64,000 nt of DNA from Prochlorococcus sp. AG-402-L23 (GCA_003216635.1 QCIO01000001.1:62001-126000); one strand, 5' to 3'; shown: positions 28,494 to 37,084, counted from the first letter of the stretch. Notes: generated by a model not told the origin, from the letters alone. A program made the numbers and translations.

Positions 28494-30110
28494 TTACTTT
28501 GAACTTGATCTTCCTAATCCTTGAAGGATTCCTTTCCCCACTAAACCGATAGCTTTGCCAACAACCTTTGTAAGGAAAGTTACGAAGAGATTACCAATAT
28601 ATTTTACCGCAACTTCTAACTGCGGTGCTACGGCATCTCTTATCTCAACTAACAATGTAACTTGTTTTTGTAGCCATTCTAGATTCTCTAATTCTTTCTC
28701 CCTATTTTCATTTTTAAAGTAACGGGTAAATTTTTTATCGATAATATCAATATATTCTCGTTTACTCTCATACAAATAGATAGGCATATAAATATAATCA
28801 TGCCAGCGATTGTAGTTATTAATATTATTTCTAAATCTTTCAAAATTTCTTGTCGATTGTAATTCGGGATTTATAAGTACAGTTCTTAATTCAGGCCAAG
28901 AAGAACAAATATTAAAGATTTCAGAAGCTAATAAATTACAGTTCCTTATTGTCCAATTTGAAATTATATTTTCAAGGATCAAAAACGATTCTGTTTCATA
29001 TAGAGGGAGTAATTTCCCATCATAGTCAAGAGCTTCATTTTTAATAATTGGCTCAATAAACATTATTGATTCATGTGATTCTCTATCTATCTCTTCGCAA
29101 CTTACCTCACTATAGATAAAATCATTTATTGAGATAGATTCGCTTCCTTTTTTTAATCGAAAATAGCTGTCTGTGATATTTGAAATTGTATTAACTTTAA
29201 GTTCTTTTATGAGAGAATTTAAATCATCTTTAAAATCTTTCTCCTTATAGTTTTCTTTAATATTTTTTACTAAATTATCTAACTCATCTAACATTTTGCA
29301 AATTAGTCGTGAAATAAATTCTTTCTTTATCCCAGAGAGAATTATTGATGAATTATTAAATTCAACCTGTAAGTTAGTTGAGCTATACCTTTCTTTTAGT
29401 CTATCTAAAATTAAATTCCATATTTCTGTAGTGTTTTTATCTTTAATGAATACAGTGTTCTTATTTTCAAGATTAATTTTATTTTCAGTGTAAACTGCCT
29501 CTGTATAAAGTTCTAGTGAATTACCCCATAAGAAAATTAGAAAAGATTTTGCAGTAATAAGTTCTCTTAATCTTCCTTTTAAAATGAATTTATAAAATTC
29601 TGGTGTTGAATCAGAGTTGACATATTTGAATATATAATTAATTTCAGAATCTATTTGTTTAAGACCTGAAGTTAGAATTTTTTGACTAAAAGAGAGAGGC
29701 TTATTTTTGTTTAATTGAACTCGGGAATTATTTTCAATATCAAATACTCTTCCTCCATTTGAAATGGTATTAATAGATTCAAGAACTTTTTCTGCACTGG
29801 GATTCAAAAGAAAACCTTCAGAATTTAAAGATGGAGGGGTATTTGCTTCATAAACAAGTTCGCCAGAGAGAATTATAAGAAACTTTGACTCATCATATCT
29901 TTCTCTTAATTTTAATAATTCTAACCTTATAAGATCTTCTGATTGGAAATTAAGAACATTCCATATAACTAAATCCGGAGTTTTATCACCTGTTCCATTA
30001 TTAAAATAAATGTCTAAATTTTGGTTTAGTGATGTTAACTTAAGCGATAAAGATTCTGCTATTAAGCTTGGAGCAATAATCAATATCGATTTTTTTGAAA
30101 TTAATTCCAA
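28494..30110 (-). CDS. DUF3685 domain protein
   Basis: 538 residues, conserved in cyanobacteria and unknown in function. The N-terminus (KKSILIIAPSLIAESLSL) looks like a degenerate receiver-like fold. The long middle is charged and helical. The C-terminus (LEWLQKQVTLLVEIRDAVAP, then VKYIGNLFVTFLTKVVGKAI) is amphipathic and typical of the domain, perhaps membrane-associated. It begins the group that runs through the thioredoxin-like, CofE-like and GNAT-like genes. The upstream neighbour hisA is 80 bp away. Confidence 0.75.
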   Translation of the reverse strand: MELISKKSILIIAPSLIAESLSLKLTSLNQNLDIYFNNGTGDKTPDLVIWNVLNFQSEDLIRLELLKLRERYDESKFLIILSGELVYEANTPPSLNSEGFLLNPSAEKVLESINTISNGGRVFDIENNSRVQLNKNKPLSFSQKILTSGLKQIDSEINYIFKYVNSDSTPEFYKFILKGRLRELITAKSFLIFLWGNSLELYTEAVYTENKINLENKNTVFIKDKNTTEIWNLILDRLKERYSSTNLQVEFNNSSIILSGIKKEFISRLICKMLDELDNLVKNIKENYKEKDFKDDLNSLIKELKVNTISNITDSYFRLKKGSESISINDFIYSEVSCEEIDRESHESIMFIEPIIKNEALDYDGKLLPLYETESFLILENIISNWTIRNCNLLASEIFNICSSWPELRTVLINPELQSTRNFERFRNNINNYNRWHDYIYMPIYLYESKREYIDIIDKKFTRYFKNENREKELENLEWLQKQVTLLVEIRDAVAPQLEVAVKYIGNLFVTFLTKVVGKAIGLVGKGILQGLGRSSSK

Positions 30111-30189
30111 GATTAGATTTCTTATCTCTTATACAAAATTAACTAACAATTACTGCAAATACCAGCCTTAAATCAATTTTTATAATCTT

Positions 30190-30957
30190 TTAAGCGTAGT
30201 AATTTCTGTTTAAATCAAAGTCATTTAATCTCTCTGATGACAATACATTATTCGCTTCGTTTATCGTAAATTTATTTTCATATAGAGCTTTACCTACAAT
30301 TACTCCAAAGAGTCCAGAATTTTCAAATTTTATTAACGATAATAAATCAGAAATTGAACCAATACCTCCTGAGGCTATTACTGGAATATCTGTAATTTCA
30401 AGTATGCTATTTATGAATTCTTCATTTGTTCCCTCTAAAGTCCCATCTGTATTTATATCTGTAACAATAAAACTAGCGATCTTAAATGAAGAAAACTCCT
30501 TTACTAAATCTGTGGCTAAAATATTAGATTGCTCAAGCCAACCCCTTGTACTAACTTTTCCATCTTTTGCATCTATCCCAACAATTATCCTTCCAGGAAA
30601 TTGATTTGATAAGTCTTTAACTAATTCTTTATTTTCTATTGCAGAGGTTCCCATGATAACTTTCTCAATACCAAAAGAAAATAGTTGTTCTATCCTTTCT
30701 TTAGACCTTATACCCCCACCTATTTGAATAGGAATGTTAACTGTTTTTGCAATCTTTTTTATTGATTTATCGTTTGTCGGAGATCCAGTTTTTGCAGCAT
30801 CCAAATCAACTATATGTATATATTTTGCTCCTTCGCTTTCCCAAAATTTAGCCTGCTCATGTGGCTCTTTTGTGAAGTCTTTTCTTTTATTAAAGTCTCC
30901 CTTAAAAAGCCTTACACACTTACCATTCATTAAATCAATTGCTGGTATTAGTTCCAT
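30190..30957 (-). CDS. hisA: HisA, ProFAR isomerase
   Basis: 255 residues. This TIM-barrel isomerase acts in the fourth step of histidine synthesis. Visible are ELIPAIDLMNGKCVRL at the N-terminus with the catalytic Asp, YIHIVDLDAAKTG, IPIQIGGGIRS, the second catalytic Asp in IVTDINTDGTLEG, and DIPVIASGGIGSISDL. Length is normal. It diverges from the CSP41-like gene with about 90 bp between starts. Confidence 0.95.
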   Translation of the reverse strand: MELIPAIDLMNGKCVRLFKGDFNKRKDFTKEPHEQAKFWESEGAKYIHIVDLDAAKTGSPTNDKSIKKIAKTVNIPIQIGGGIRSKERIEQLFSFGIEKVIMGTSAIENKELVKDLSNQFPGRIIVGIDAKDGKVSTRGWLEQSNILATDLVKEFSSFKIASFIVTDINTDGTLEGTNEEFINSILEITDIPVIASGGIGSISDLLSLIKFENSGLFGVIVGKALYENKFTINEANNVLSSERLNDFDLNRNYYA

Positions 30958-31050
30958 GGAGTCATCCTTTTCATTAATTACTTCTTAGTAGTACTATTCA
31001 ATAATGTAATTCTATTTAAGATTACTACTTCAGTTAAATATTTTTTGAAT

Positions 31051-31971
31051 ATGAAAATTCTTGTAATGGGTGGCACTAGATTTGTTGGCAAGTCTTTGGT
31101 AGGAAAGTTATTAAGTCAAAATCATGATATTGATATTTTTACGAGAGGTAATAAAGCTAATCCTGAAAAAACAAATTTAATTAAGGGTGATAGAAATAGT
31201 TCAGAAGATATCGTCAAGCTAAGAAATAAAAAGTATGATGTTGTTTATGATATTTCTGGACGAGAATTAGAGCAAACTAAACTTCTTTTAGGAAATTTAG
31301 ATAACTCTTTCAATAGATATATATATGTCAGCTCTGCAGGTGTTTATAAAGATAATTTTGAACTACCCTTGTCTGAAGAGGATCCAATTGATCCAAATAG
31401 TAGGCACAAAGGAAAGTTTGAGACAGAAAATTGGTTGATAAACCAAAAAATTCCTTTTACAAGTTTTAGACCTACTTATATTTATGGACCAGGAAATTAT
31501 AATAAAATTGAAAATTGGTTTTTTGAAAGGTTATTCACAAAAAAATCTATACCAATACCTGGTGATGGATCTTTAATTACTCAGCTAGGCCATGTTTCTG
31601 ATCTAACTGATTCAATGATTAGGTGCATGAATTTTGAAAATTCTAAAAATAATATTTACAACTGTTCAGGTGAAAAAGGAGTTTCAATCAAGGGTTTAAT
31701 TTATTTCTGTGCGAATGTTCTTGGGTTAAACAAAAATGAGATTTCTTTAAGAACATTTGACTATCAAAAATTAGATCCTAAATCTCGAAAGGGATTCCCA
31801 ATTAGATTAAATCATTATCAGACTGATATCTCTAAGATAAAACGTGATTTAGAGTGGGTGCCAACTTTTGATTTACTTAATGGTTTAAAAGATAGTTTTG
31901 TGAAAGATTTTAATAATAAAAAGAGTGAGGAGTTTGATGAAAATTCAGATAATATTCTTTTTAATTCTTAA
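31051..31971 (+). CDS. NAD(P)-binding epimerase-like protein of the CSP41 type
   Basis: 306 residues from ATG 31051 (a TTG two codons earlier is less likely). An extended-SDR Rossmann motif VMGGTRFVGKSLVG is at the N-terminus. The variant catalytic region reads YVSSAGVYKDN, and PTYIYGPGNYNKIENWFFER and GHVSDLTDSM follow, as in chloroplast CSP41b proteins. Plastid CSP41 binds RNA and helps ribosome and transcript stability. Whether the cyanobacterial one does so is not shown here. Its 3' end overlaps the convergent pgsA by 27 bp. Confidence 0.8.
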   Translation: MKILVMGGTRFVGKSLVGKLLSQNHDIDIFTRGNKANPEKTNLIKGDRNSSEDIVKLRNKKYDVVYDISGRELEQTKLLLGNLDNSFNRYIYVSSAGVYKDNFELPLSEEDPIDPNSRHKGKFETENWLINQKIPFTSFRPTYIYGPGNYNKIENWFFERLFTKKSIPIPGDGSLITQLGHVSDLTDSMIRCMNFENSKNNIYNCSGEKGVSIKGLIYFCANVLGLNKNEISLRTFDYQKLDPKSRKGFPIRLNHYQTDISKIKRDLEWVPTFDLLNGLKDSFVKDFNNKKSEEFDENSDNILFNS

Positions 31972-32484
31972 ATAGCCTAATAAAGTTACAAAAGTCAGGG
32001 TGAATCCAAACCAATAAAAAATTAAAGCCAAATTATTTAAAAAGCTTATTTTTAATGGTGTAAAGAAGGTGATTACTGAAATAAAAAAGAAAAATGTTTT
32101 AAATTTACCCAACATAGATGCTGGCAAACCGTCTTTTGTCGAGTTCCTCAGGCTAGAGATAATTAATTCTCTAAATAAAATTAATGAAAAAGACCAGAAG
32201 GGTATTAAATTATTTTTACAAAGGAAGGTTAAAGGAATTAAATAGAATACTTTATCGCTTAAGGGATCAAGGATAGCTCCTAATCTGGTTTTAAGATTAT
32301 ATTTCCTTGCAATTAACCCGTCAAAATAATCAGTTAAACCTCCAATAATAATCAATGTAAAGACATAAAAAGGTTTGTTAATTTCTAAAAAAAGTATTAA
32401 TGGAAATACAAGGAAAAGGCGAGATATCGATAATAAGTTGGGAATATTCAATGCCAAATTTTTGAGATTTTTTCTTAATAACAA
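31945..32484 (-). CDS. pgsA: CDP-diacylglycerol-glycerol-3-phosphate 3-phosphatidyltransferase
   Basis: 179 residues from TTG 32484; other in-frame TTG codons nearby leave the start uncertain. It makes phosphatidylglycerol phosphate. The CDP-alcohol phosphotransferase signature is complete: TDYFDGLIARKY followed by GAILDPLSDKV (D-x2-D-G-x2-A-R-x8-G-x3-D-x3-D). Several membrane helices surround it. The last 27 bp overlap the 3' end of the CSP41-like gene on the other strand. Confidence 0.92.
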   Translation of the reverse strand: MLLRKNLKNLALNIPNLLSISRLFLVFPLILFLEINKPFYVFTLIIIGGLTDYFDGLIARKYNLKTRLGAILDPLSDKVFYLIPLTFLCKNNLIPFWSFSLILFRELIISSLRNSTKDGLPASMLGKFKTFFFFISVITFFTPLKISFLNNLALIFYWFGFTLTFVTLLGYLRIKKNII

Positions 32485-32667
32485 ATTAGTTTTTGTATAT
32501 AAAAAATATATTACACTCTCAACAAGCTTAAATTTTTAGTAAAAATTTAAATGGTTTTTAATGCTAGATTCTAAAATTTAATTTCAATCTGAATCCTAAA
32601 TATTATAAACTCAACTTCTTTTTATGATTAATGATGATTTATATTACAAAATTATTCCTTATGTCTA

Positions 32668-33279
32668 ATGCAGCCTCATAGCCTAAAGCTATCTCCAGAA
32701 TCTGATTTGATAAATTCAATTAAAGAATATTCTTTATCGAATAATTTATACGGTTATGTTTCTGGAGTGGTTGGTAATCTTAGAACAGTTTGTATTCAAT
32801 GCCCAGGAAATCAAGAGATAAATAAATTTGAGGGAAATCTAGAGATAGTTTCTTTAAATGGACATTTTAATAAAGGAGATGTTCATTTACATTTGAGTTT
32901 CGCAGATGAGGGATGTAATGTCTTTGGCGGGCATCTTGAGGAGGGATGTATTGTAAAAAAAGGTACTGATATATTATTACTTTCTTTTGAACAAAAAATT
33001 ATTAATATCTCAAGTAATGATTTATTAAAAAATGAATCACGTGTAAAAGCATATATTTTAAAGGATTGTCCTTGGTCTAAAAGAGCAATTAGGTTGCTTA
33101 ATTCTTTATCTATCCCTCATGAAGTTACTTTAATAGACAATGATGAGAGCTTTCAAAAAATAATGGCTCAAAGTAGCCATAATACTTTCCCTCAAATATT
33201 TTTGGATAATAAATTTTTTGGAGGATATGATGAACTTTCAGAACAAGCTAAATTGGATAACTTAATTTCATTTAAGTAA
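32668..33279 (+). CDS. PCC (DUF296)-glutaredoxin fusion protein
   Basis: 203 residues. Residues 1 to about 115 form a PCC/PPC domain with the conserved histidines (SLNGHFNKGDVHLHLSF and FGGHLEEGC: His66, His73, His75, His89). Residues about 127-203 are a glutaredoxin domain: the active site is CPWS (Cys134, monothiol type because the second Cys is Ser), the cis-Pro loop is NTFPQIFLD, and the glutathione-side glycines are FFGGYDEL. It is alone on the plus strand between pgsA and small minus-strand genes. Function is not established; a redox-linked regulator or metal-binding role is possible. Confidence 0.85.
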   Translation: MQPHSLKLSPESDLINSIKEYSLSNNLYGYVSGVVGNLRTVCIQCPGNQEINKFEGNLEIVSLNGHFNKGDVHLHLSFADEGCNVFGGHLEEGCIVKKGTDILLLSFEQKIINISSNDLLKNESRVKAYILKDCPWSKRAIRLLNSLSIPHEVTLIDNDESFQKIMAQSSHNTFPQIFLDNKFFGGYDELSEQAKLDNLISFK

Positions 33280-33288
33280 TCTAAATTT

Positions 33289-33477
33289 TTAACTATCACG
33301 ATTAGTAAGCTTTTCAGCAACTAATTCGTCCTCTAACTGCTTTATTAACCTTGATACAAGAGTTTGAAATTCTGGTTGACAGCCTTTAAATGCAGCTTTA
33401 TGTCTTATTGGCTCATTTCTAGTTCTTAAATCAGTAAGCATTAATTGTAATGCGTCAATTTTGGGATTTATTTTCAT
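33289..33477 (-). CDS. Small conserved helical protein
   Basis: 62 residues: KIDALQLMLTDLRTRNEPIR, then KGCQPEFQTLVSRLIKQLED. It is soluble and mostly helical, with one cysteine. No family recognised. It converges on the PCC-glutaredoxin gene with a 9-bp gap and lies 26 bp after the SDR gene on the same strand. Ordinary codon use and a clean ATG make it a credible gene. Confidence 0.65.
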   Translation of the reverse strand: MKINPKIDALQLMLTDLRTRNEPIRHKAAFKGCQPEFQTLVSRLIKQLEDELVAEKLTNRDS

Positions 33478-33503
33478 AGTTTTAATTTATATATTTACAT
33501 CTT

Positions 33504-34163
33504 TTAAATCATTTGCATAGCTTTTTTAAAAGATATCTTTTTATTATCATTCGAACTTGTAATTTCTATTAATTTATTTATGGATTCTTTGTTTTTTAAA
33601 GAATCTATACAACATTGCGCAACTAATCTTCTTGGGATTGATCCATTAATTTGAGTATCCTCCTTTGAATAATTTATATTTTCTGATTTAATATCTTCAT
33701 TTTCCTTTAATCCTCCAGGTCTAATAATAGTCCATTCGAAATTTGAATTTCGTAGAAAGTTTTCACCTAATTTCTTCCAAATAAGAATTAAACCAAATAA
33801 GTTTAATGGGTGAAATAATTTACCAGTACAAAGGGAACTAACTAAAATAACTCTTTTAATACCAACTCTTTTGCAACTCTCTAATTGCCTGTATACACCT
33901 AATGCATCAACCTTTGCAGGACCAGTTAAATCTAATGATGCTCTCGCTCCAGTCGCAATTACCAAAGTATCAATATCTTTTAAAGCTTTATCAAGTTCTC
34001 CTTTTTCGTCTAATGAAACCCTAATTGTTTCTAAACTCTCTAGTCCTGCTGAGACTTTTGAATTCTTTCTAATGATTTGCCTTACTTTATATCCTTTCTT
34101 AACTGCTTCTTCGGAAATTCTATAACCTGTTTTCCCCGATGCACCAGTAATTGCTATTTTCAT
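33504..34163 (-). CDS. SDR/NmrA-like NAD(P)-binding protein
   Basis: 219 residues. The Rossmann motif AITGASGKTGYRISEEA starts the protein, VIATGARASLDLTGP and VDALGVYRQLESCKRVG follow, and VILVSSLCTG and WTIIRPGGLKEN correspond to the atypical-SDR (NmrA/ycf39/TIC62-like) layout. The classical YxxxK is not evident. Related plastid proteins bind thylakoid complexes or act as redox sensors. The role here is unknown. Confidence 0.8.
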   Translation of the reverse strand: MKIAITGASGKTGYRISEEAVKKGYKVRQIIRKNSKVSAGLESLETIRVSLDEKGELDKALKDIDTLVIATGARASLDLTGPAKVDALGVYRQLESCKRVGIKRVILVSSLCTGKLFHPLNLFGLILIWKKLGENFLRNSNFEWTIIRPGGLKENEDIKSENINYSKEDTQINGSIPRRLVAQCCIDSLKNKESINKLIEITSSNDNKKISFKKAMQMI

Positions 34164-34198
34164 GATTAAAAAACTAATTTAAATATTATATAAATTTC

Positions 34199-34852
34199 TT
34201 AAGGCTTTTTACATATAAATTTCTTTTTTCTTTTGGGATAAAGCGTGCGACACAAATAACATTTTGTTCCATCACAGCCTCTTGCTGTGCAGTATTCTCT
34301 GCCATAAAAGATTATTTGCAAATGTAAGGTATTCCAATCATTAATAGCAAATATTTTTTTAAGGTCTTTTTCTGTTTGAACTACGCTATCTCCATTTGAT
34401 AGACCCCATCTTTGTGACAACCTGTGTATGTGAGTATCGACTGGGAATGAGGGAATTTTAAACACTTGAGACATTACAACTGATGCTGTTTTATGGCCTA
34501 CCCCTGGAAGAGATTCAAGTTTCTCAAAAGAATCTGGGACTGTACCATTATGCTTCTCAATCAATAGTTTAGATAAGTTAAAGATGTTCTTTGATTTTTG
34601 ATTAGATAGACCTAAAAATTTTATGTATTCGTAAATGCCATTAATACCTAGCTGCATCATCTTTTCTGGATTATCTGCAACCTTAAATAAGCTTTTTGTT
34701 AATTCATTAACTTTCTTATCTGTTGATTGAGCACTTAAAACTACGGCGACTAGAAGTGTATATGCATTTGTATGATCAAGGGGTATTGGAGGCGATGGAT
34801 ATAACTTTTTGAGTTCCTTGCGTATTATTTCTGCTCTTTCAGACTTTCTCAT
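34199..34852 (-). CDS. nth: Endonuclease III, DNA glycosylase/AP lyase
   Basis: 217 residues. It removes oxidised pyrimidines. The helix-hairpin-helix is LESLPGVGHKTASVVM with the catalytic Lys, and the catalytic Asp is in FPVDTHIHRLSQRWGLS. The C-terminal cysteines lie as C-x4-C-x4-C-x2-C (YCTARGCDGTKCYLC), not the canonical C-x6-C-x2-C-x5-C of the 4Fe-4S loop, with another Cys at the extreme C-terminus (FICKKP). A cluster is still likely. The gene diverges from the ferric-type ABC ATPase gene, with a palindrome between. Confidence 0.92.
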   Translation of the reverse strand: MRKSERAEIIRKELKKLYPSPPIPLDHTNAYTLLVAVVLSAQSTDKKVNELTKSLFKVADNPEKMMQLGINGIYEYIKFLGLSNQKSKNIFNLSKLLIEKHNGTVPDSFEKLESLPGVGHKTASVVMSQVFKIPSFPVDTHIHRLSQRWGLSNGDSVVQTEKDLKKIFAINDWNTLHLQIIFYGREYCTARGCDGTKCYLCRTLYPKRKKKFICKKP

Positions 34853-34872
34853 TAAATTTGAAAATTAAATGG

Positions 34873-34888
34873 TGTATAAAATTATACA
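34873..34888. promoter_or_regulatory. Perfect 7-bp inverted repeat between nth and the iron-type ABC ATPase
   Basis: TGTATAA and TTATACA are separated by 2 bp, giving a 16-bp palindrome 20 bp upstream of the nth ATG and about 40 bp upstream of the ABC ATPase start. It could be an operator or simply overlapping -10 elements on both strands. No known regulator is assigned. Confidence 0.35.
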
Positions 34889-34929
34889 AGAGGTATTTAA
34901 GGTGAATATTTTCTGCTAACTTAATATTT

Positions 34930-36006
34930 TTGTATAAGAAGAACTTAGTGAAAAATGATGCGTTAATAATTGATGATTTGCATCATAAATATGATAAGCG
35001 AGAATCTTCAAATTGGATATTAAACGAAATTAACCTCAAAATTGAAAATGGCGAATTGTTAGGGTTGCTTGGCCCTTCTGGTTGCGGAAAAACTACTCTT
35101 TTAAGATTAATCGCGGGGTTCGAATATCCCTCTATAGGGAGAATTTCTCTAAATTATAAGGAAATTTCAAGTAGGAATAAAATTCTTAGTCCTGAGAAAA
35201 GAAATATTGGGATGGTTTTTCAAGACTATGCACTTTTCCCTCACTTAACTGTTTTGGAAAATGTAATGTTTGGTTTGAAAAACAAAAAAGACAGATCTAG
35301 AGTTGATTATTTACTAAATGTTGTTGGTCTTGATAGTTTTGTTGGAAGGTACCCACATGAATTGTCCGGAGGCCAAAAACAAAGACTCGCAATTGCGAGA
35401 GCTCTTGCTCCAGGTACAAATTTTATTTTATTAGATGAACCTTTTTGTAGTCTTGATATGCATGTCAAACTAAAATTGAGAAGTGAACTCCCTAATATTC
35501 TAAAAGGTTGTAATGCAAGCGGATTGATGGTGACTCATGATCCGGAAGAAGCAATGTCAATTTGCGATAAAGTCGCCGTTATGAATGAGGGAAAAATACA
35601 TCAAATTGATACACCAATTAACCTTCTAAATAATCCCAAGACCATATTTGTTAGTAGTTTTATTTTGGGGAATAATATTATTAATCTCAAAAAAAATGGT
35701 AAATCATATATTTCTTGTTTAGGTGAAATAAATAGTTCAGAGTATTTGAAAAATACAAATATCAAAAGTATGTCAATTTCGCCTAAATTTATTTCAATCA
35801 AAAGATCACAATATGGTGATGCTATTGTTATGTCTAAAGAATTTCTTGGAGAATTTCTTATATATAAAGTAACTATTAATGGAAACATATTAAGGGTTAG
35901 AACTGATATTAATAATCTCCTTAATAATGGTGATAAATGTTCTCTTTCTATTAATAAAAATAGTTATTATTTTTTATATCCTGGAGCATATAAGGAATAT
36001 ATATAG
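34930..36006 (+). CDS. Ferric-iron-type ABC transporter ATPase (FbpC/FutC-like)
   Basis: 358 residues from TTG 34930; GTG 34948 is an alternative. Walker A is GPSGCGKTTLLRLIAG, the Q-loop VFQDYALFPHLTV, the signature LSGGQKQRLAIARALA, Walker B FILLDEPFCSLD, the H-loop MVTHDPEEAM. The C-terminal third (about 245-358) is a TOBE-like regulatory domain. This is the FbpC/PotA architecture used for Fe(III), polyamine or sulfate import. The nearby ferritin and Fur-like sites favour iron. The permease and binding protein are not in the window. Confidence 0.85.
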   Translation: MYKKNLVKNDALIIDDLHHKYDKRESSNWILNEINLKIENGELLGLLGPSGCGKTTLLRLIAGFEYPSIGRISLNYKEISSRNKILSPEKRNIGMVFQDYALFPHLTVLENVMFGLKNKKDRSRVDYLLNVVGLDSFVGRYPHELSGGQKQRLAIARALAPGTNFILLDEPFCSLDMHVKLKLRSELPNILKGCNASGLMVTHDPEEAMSICDKVAVMNEGKIHQIDTPINLLNNPKTIFVSSFILGNNIINLKKNGKSYISCLGEINSSEYLKNTNIKSMSISPKFISIKRSQYGDAIVMSKEFLGEFLIYKVTINGNILRVRTDINNLLNNGDKCSLSINKNSYYFLYPGAYKEYI

Positions 36007-36146
36007 GTTTTTTTTATAGGCAATTACACTTCCCCCCCTTCCAATTAGAGCATTTTTTCTTTTTACATTTCTTTTTTTTATTTTTATATATTTTATTAGT
36101 TAATAGCAGTTCAGAAAAACTGTATTCTAAATTCATTTATAGTATT

Positions 36147-36165
36147 GCGATTGATTTTCATTATC
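36147..36165. promoter_or_regulatory. Fur-box-like site upstream of ferritin
   Basis: This 19-bp stretch matches 14 of 19 positions of the classical Fur consensus GATAATGATAATCATTATC, with the right half nearly intact (TTTTCATTATC). It lies about 85 bp upstream of the ferritin ATG. Weak alone; supported by the stronger site near the Crp-type regulator. Confidence 0.4.
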
Positions 36166-36208
36166 ATATTATTTAATTTAATTTAAAGGATTAAACAATT
36201 ACTAATTT

Positions 36209-36224
36209 ATACAAAATGTTGTAT
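36209..36224. promoter_or_regulatory. Inverted repeat at the ferritin promoter
   Basis: ATACAA and TTGTAT are exact reverse complements with a 4-bp spacer, 25 bp upstream of the ferritin ATG, overlapping a TATTAT (36222-36227) that could be the -10 element. A repressor bound here would block transcription. The regulator is unknown; the adjacent Crp-type protein is a candidate by proximity only. Confidence 0.35.
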
Positions 36225-36249
36225 TATTTAAGAAGTTTCTAATTGAGCT

Positions 36250-36804
36250 ATGAAAGAAAATAATCTAAATGTAAAGAAATTAATTAATTTTGGTCCATCT
36301 GGAAGAGCTGTAGCACAACCAATTGACAAAAGTTTATTGGATAATATTTTTGAACATTTAACAATGGAAAGATATGCCAATGTTCAATATTTTTCTATAT
36401 ACCTCTGGTTTCAAGAACGCGATTTAAATGGATTTGCGTCTCATTTTTTAAGTGAATCACAAGGTGAAATGGAACATGCTCAGAAATTTGCAGATTATTT
36501 AATCGCAAGAGGACAAAGCGTAAAATTAGATGAAATTCCTGCACCAGTTCAAACATGGGATTCAATAGAGGATCTGATTTCTTATTCTTTCAACATGGAG
36601 GCTGATTTAACTTCATCTCTGCAGCAACTTTATTCTATTTCAGAAAGAATTTCAGATACAAGAACCAACGTATTTTTAGATCCAATCATTGAGGCTCAAA
36701 CAAAATCAGAAGATGAGTTCGCAAACATACTTGGAAAAGTAAAGTTTGCTTCTAATCAACCTTCTGCAATTTTATTGATAGATAGTGATTTAAAGAAAAA
36801 ATAA
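36250..36804 (+). CDS. Ferritin (non-heme, bacterial type)
   Basis: 184 residues. A four-helix ferritin with diiron ligands visible: TMERYANVQYFS (Glu and Tyr of helix A), SQGEMEHAQKFADYL (Glu and His of helix B), and EAQTKSEDEF (helix D Glu). It oxidises Fe(II) and stores iron in a 24-mer shell. Length is normal. The upstream region has a Fur-box-like site and an inverted repeat at the presumed promoter. Its last 15 bp overlap the 3' end of the unknown gene on the other strand. Confidence 0.93.
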   Translation: MKENNLNVKKLINFGPSGRAVAQPIDKSLLDNIFEHLTMERYANVQYFSIYLWFQERDLNGFASHFLSESQGEMEHAQKFADYLIARGQSVKLDEIPAPVQTWDSIEDLISYSFNMEADLTSSLQQLYSISERISDTRTNVFLDPIIEAQTKSEDEFANILGKVKFASNQPSAILLIDSDLKKK

Positions 36805-37080
36805 ATTACTCTCAAATTTATTTTCATTCAATGTTCTTTTGGTTATTTCAACAAGTAAATTAGAAAAGTTAATTTTCTCAGTATTATTTTTATTTAAGAG
36901 CTCAGCTATTTTATAAATCTCATTAACTCTTTTAAAAATATTTTTGTTTTCAGAAAATAACCTTCCCTTCAATGCTTTGTTTTCTGTGGTTTTGTAGGAT
37001 TGCTTGATATTTCTGAGTCTATTCGATAAAACATCAACTTCCATTAACAAGTTGTTAGTAAGTGATTGTGATTCCTTCAT
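36790..37080 (-). CDS. Unknown helical protein downstream of the Crp-type regulator
   Basis: 96 residues from ATG 37080 (MKESQSLTNNLLMEV); an extended frame to 37140 would run back into the regulator gene and is rejected. It is highly charged, Lys/Asn-rich and helical (SNRLRNIKQSYKTTENKALK; NEIYKIAELLNKNN). It begins 4 bp after the regulator stop, so it is likely cotranscribed, and its 3' end overlaps ferritin. No family recognised. Confidence 0.6.
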   Translation of the reverse strand: MKESQSLTNNLLMEVDVLSNRLRNIKQSYKTTENKALKGRLFSENKNIFKRVNEIYKIAELLNKNNTEKINFSNLLVEITKRTLNENKFESNLFFL

Positions 37081-37084
37081 GTTT

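Noticed and set aside
36040-36050. Run of seven C bases after the ferric ABC ATPase gene
   Set aside because: Striking in AT-rich DNA, but no hairpin or site could be supported around it.
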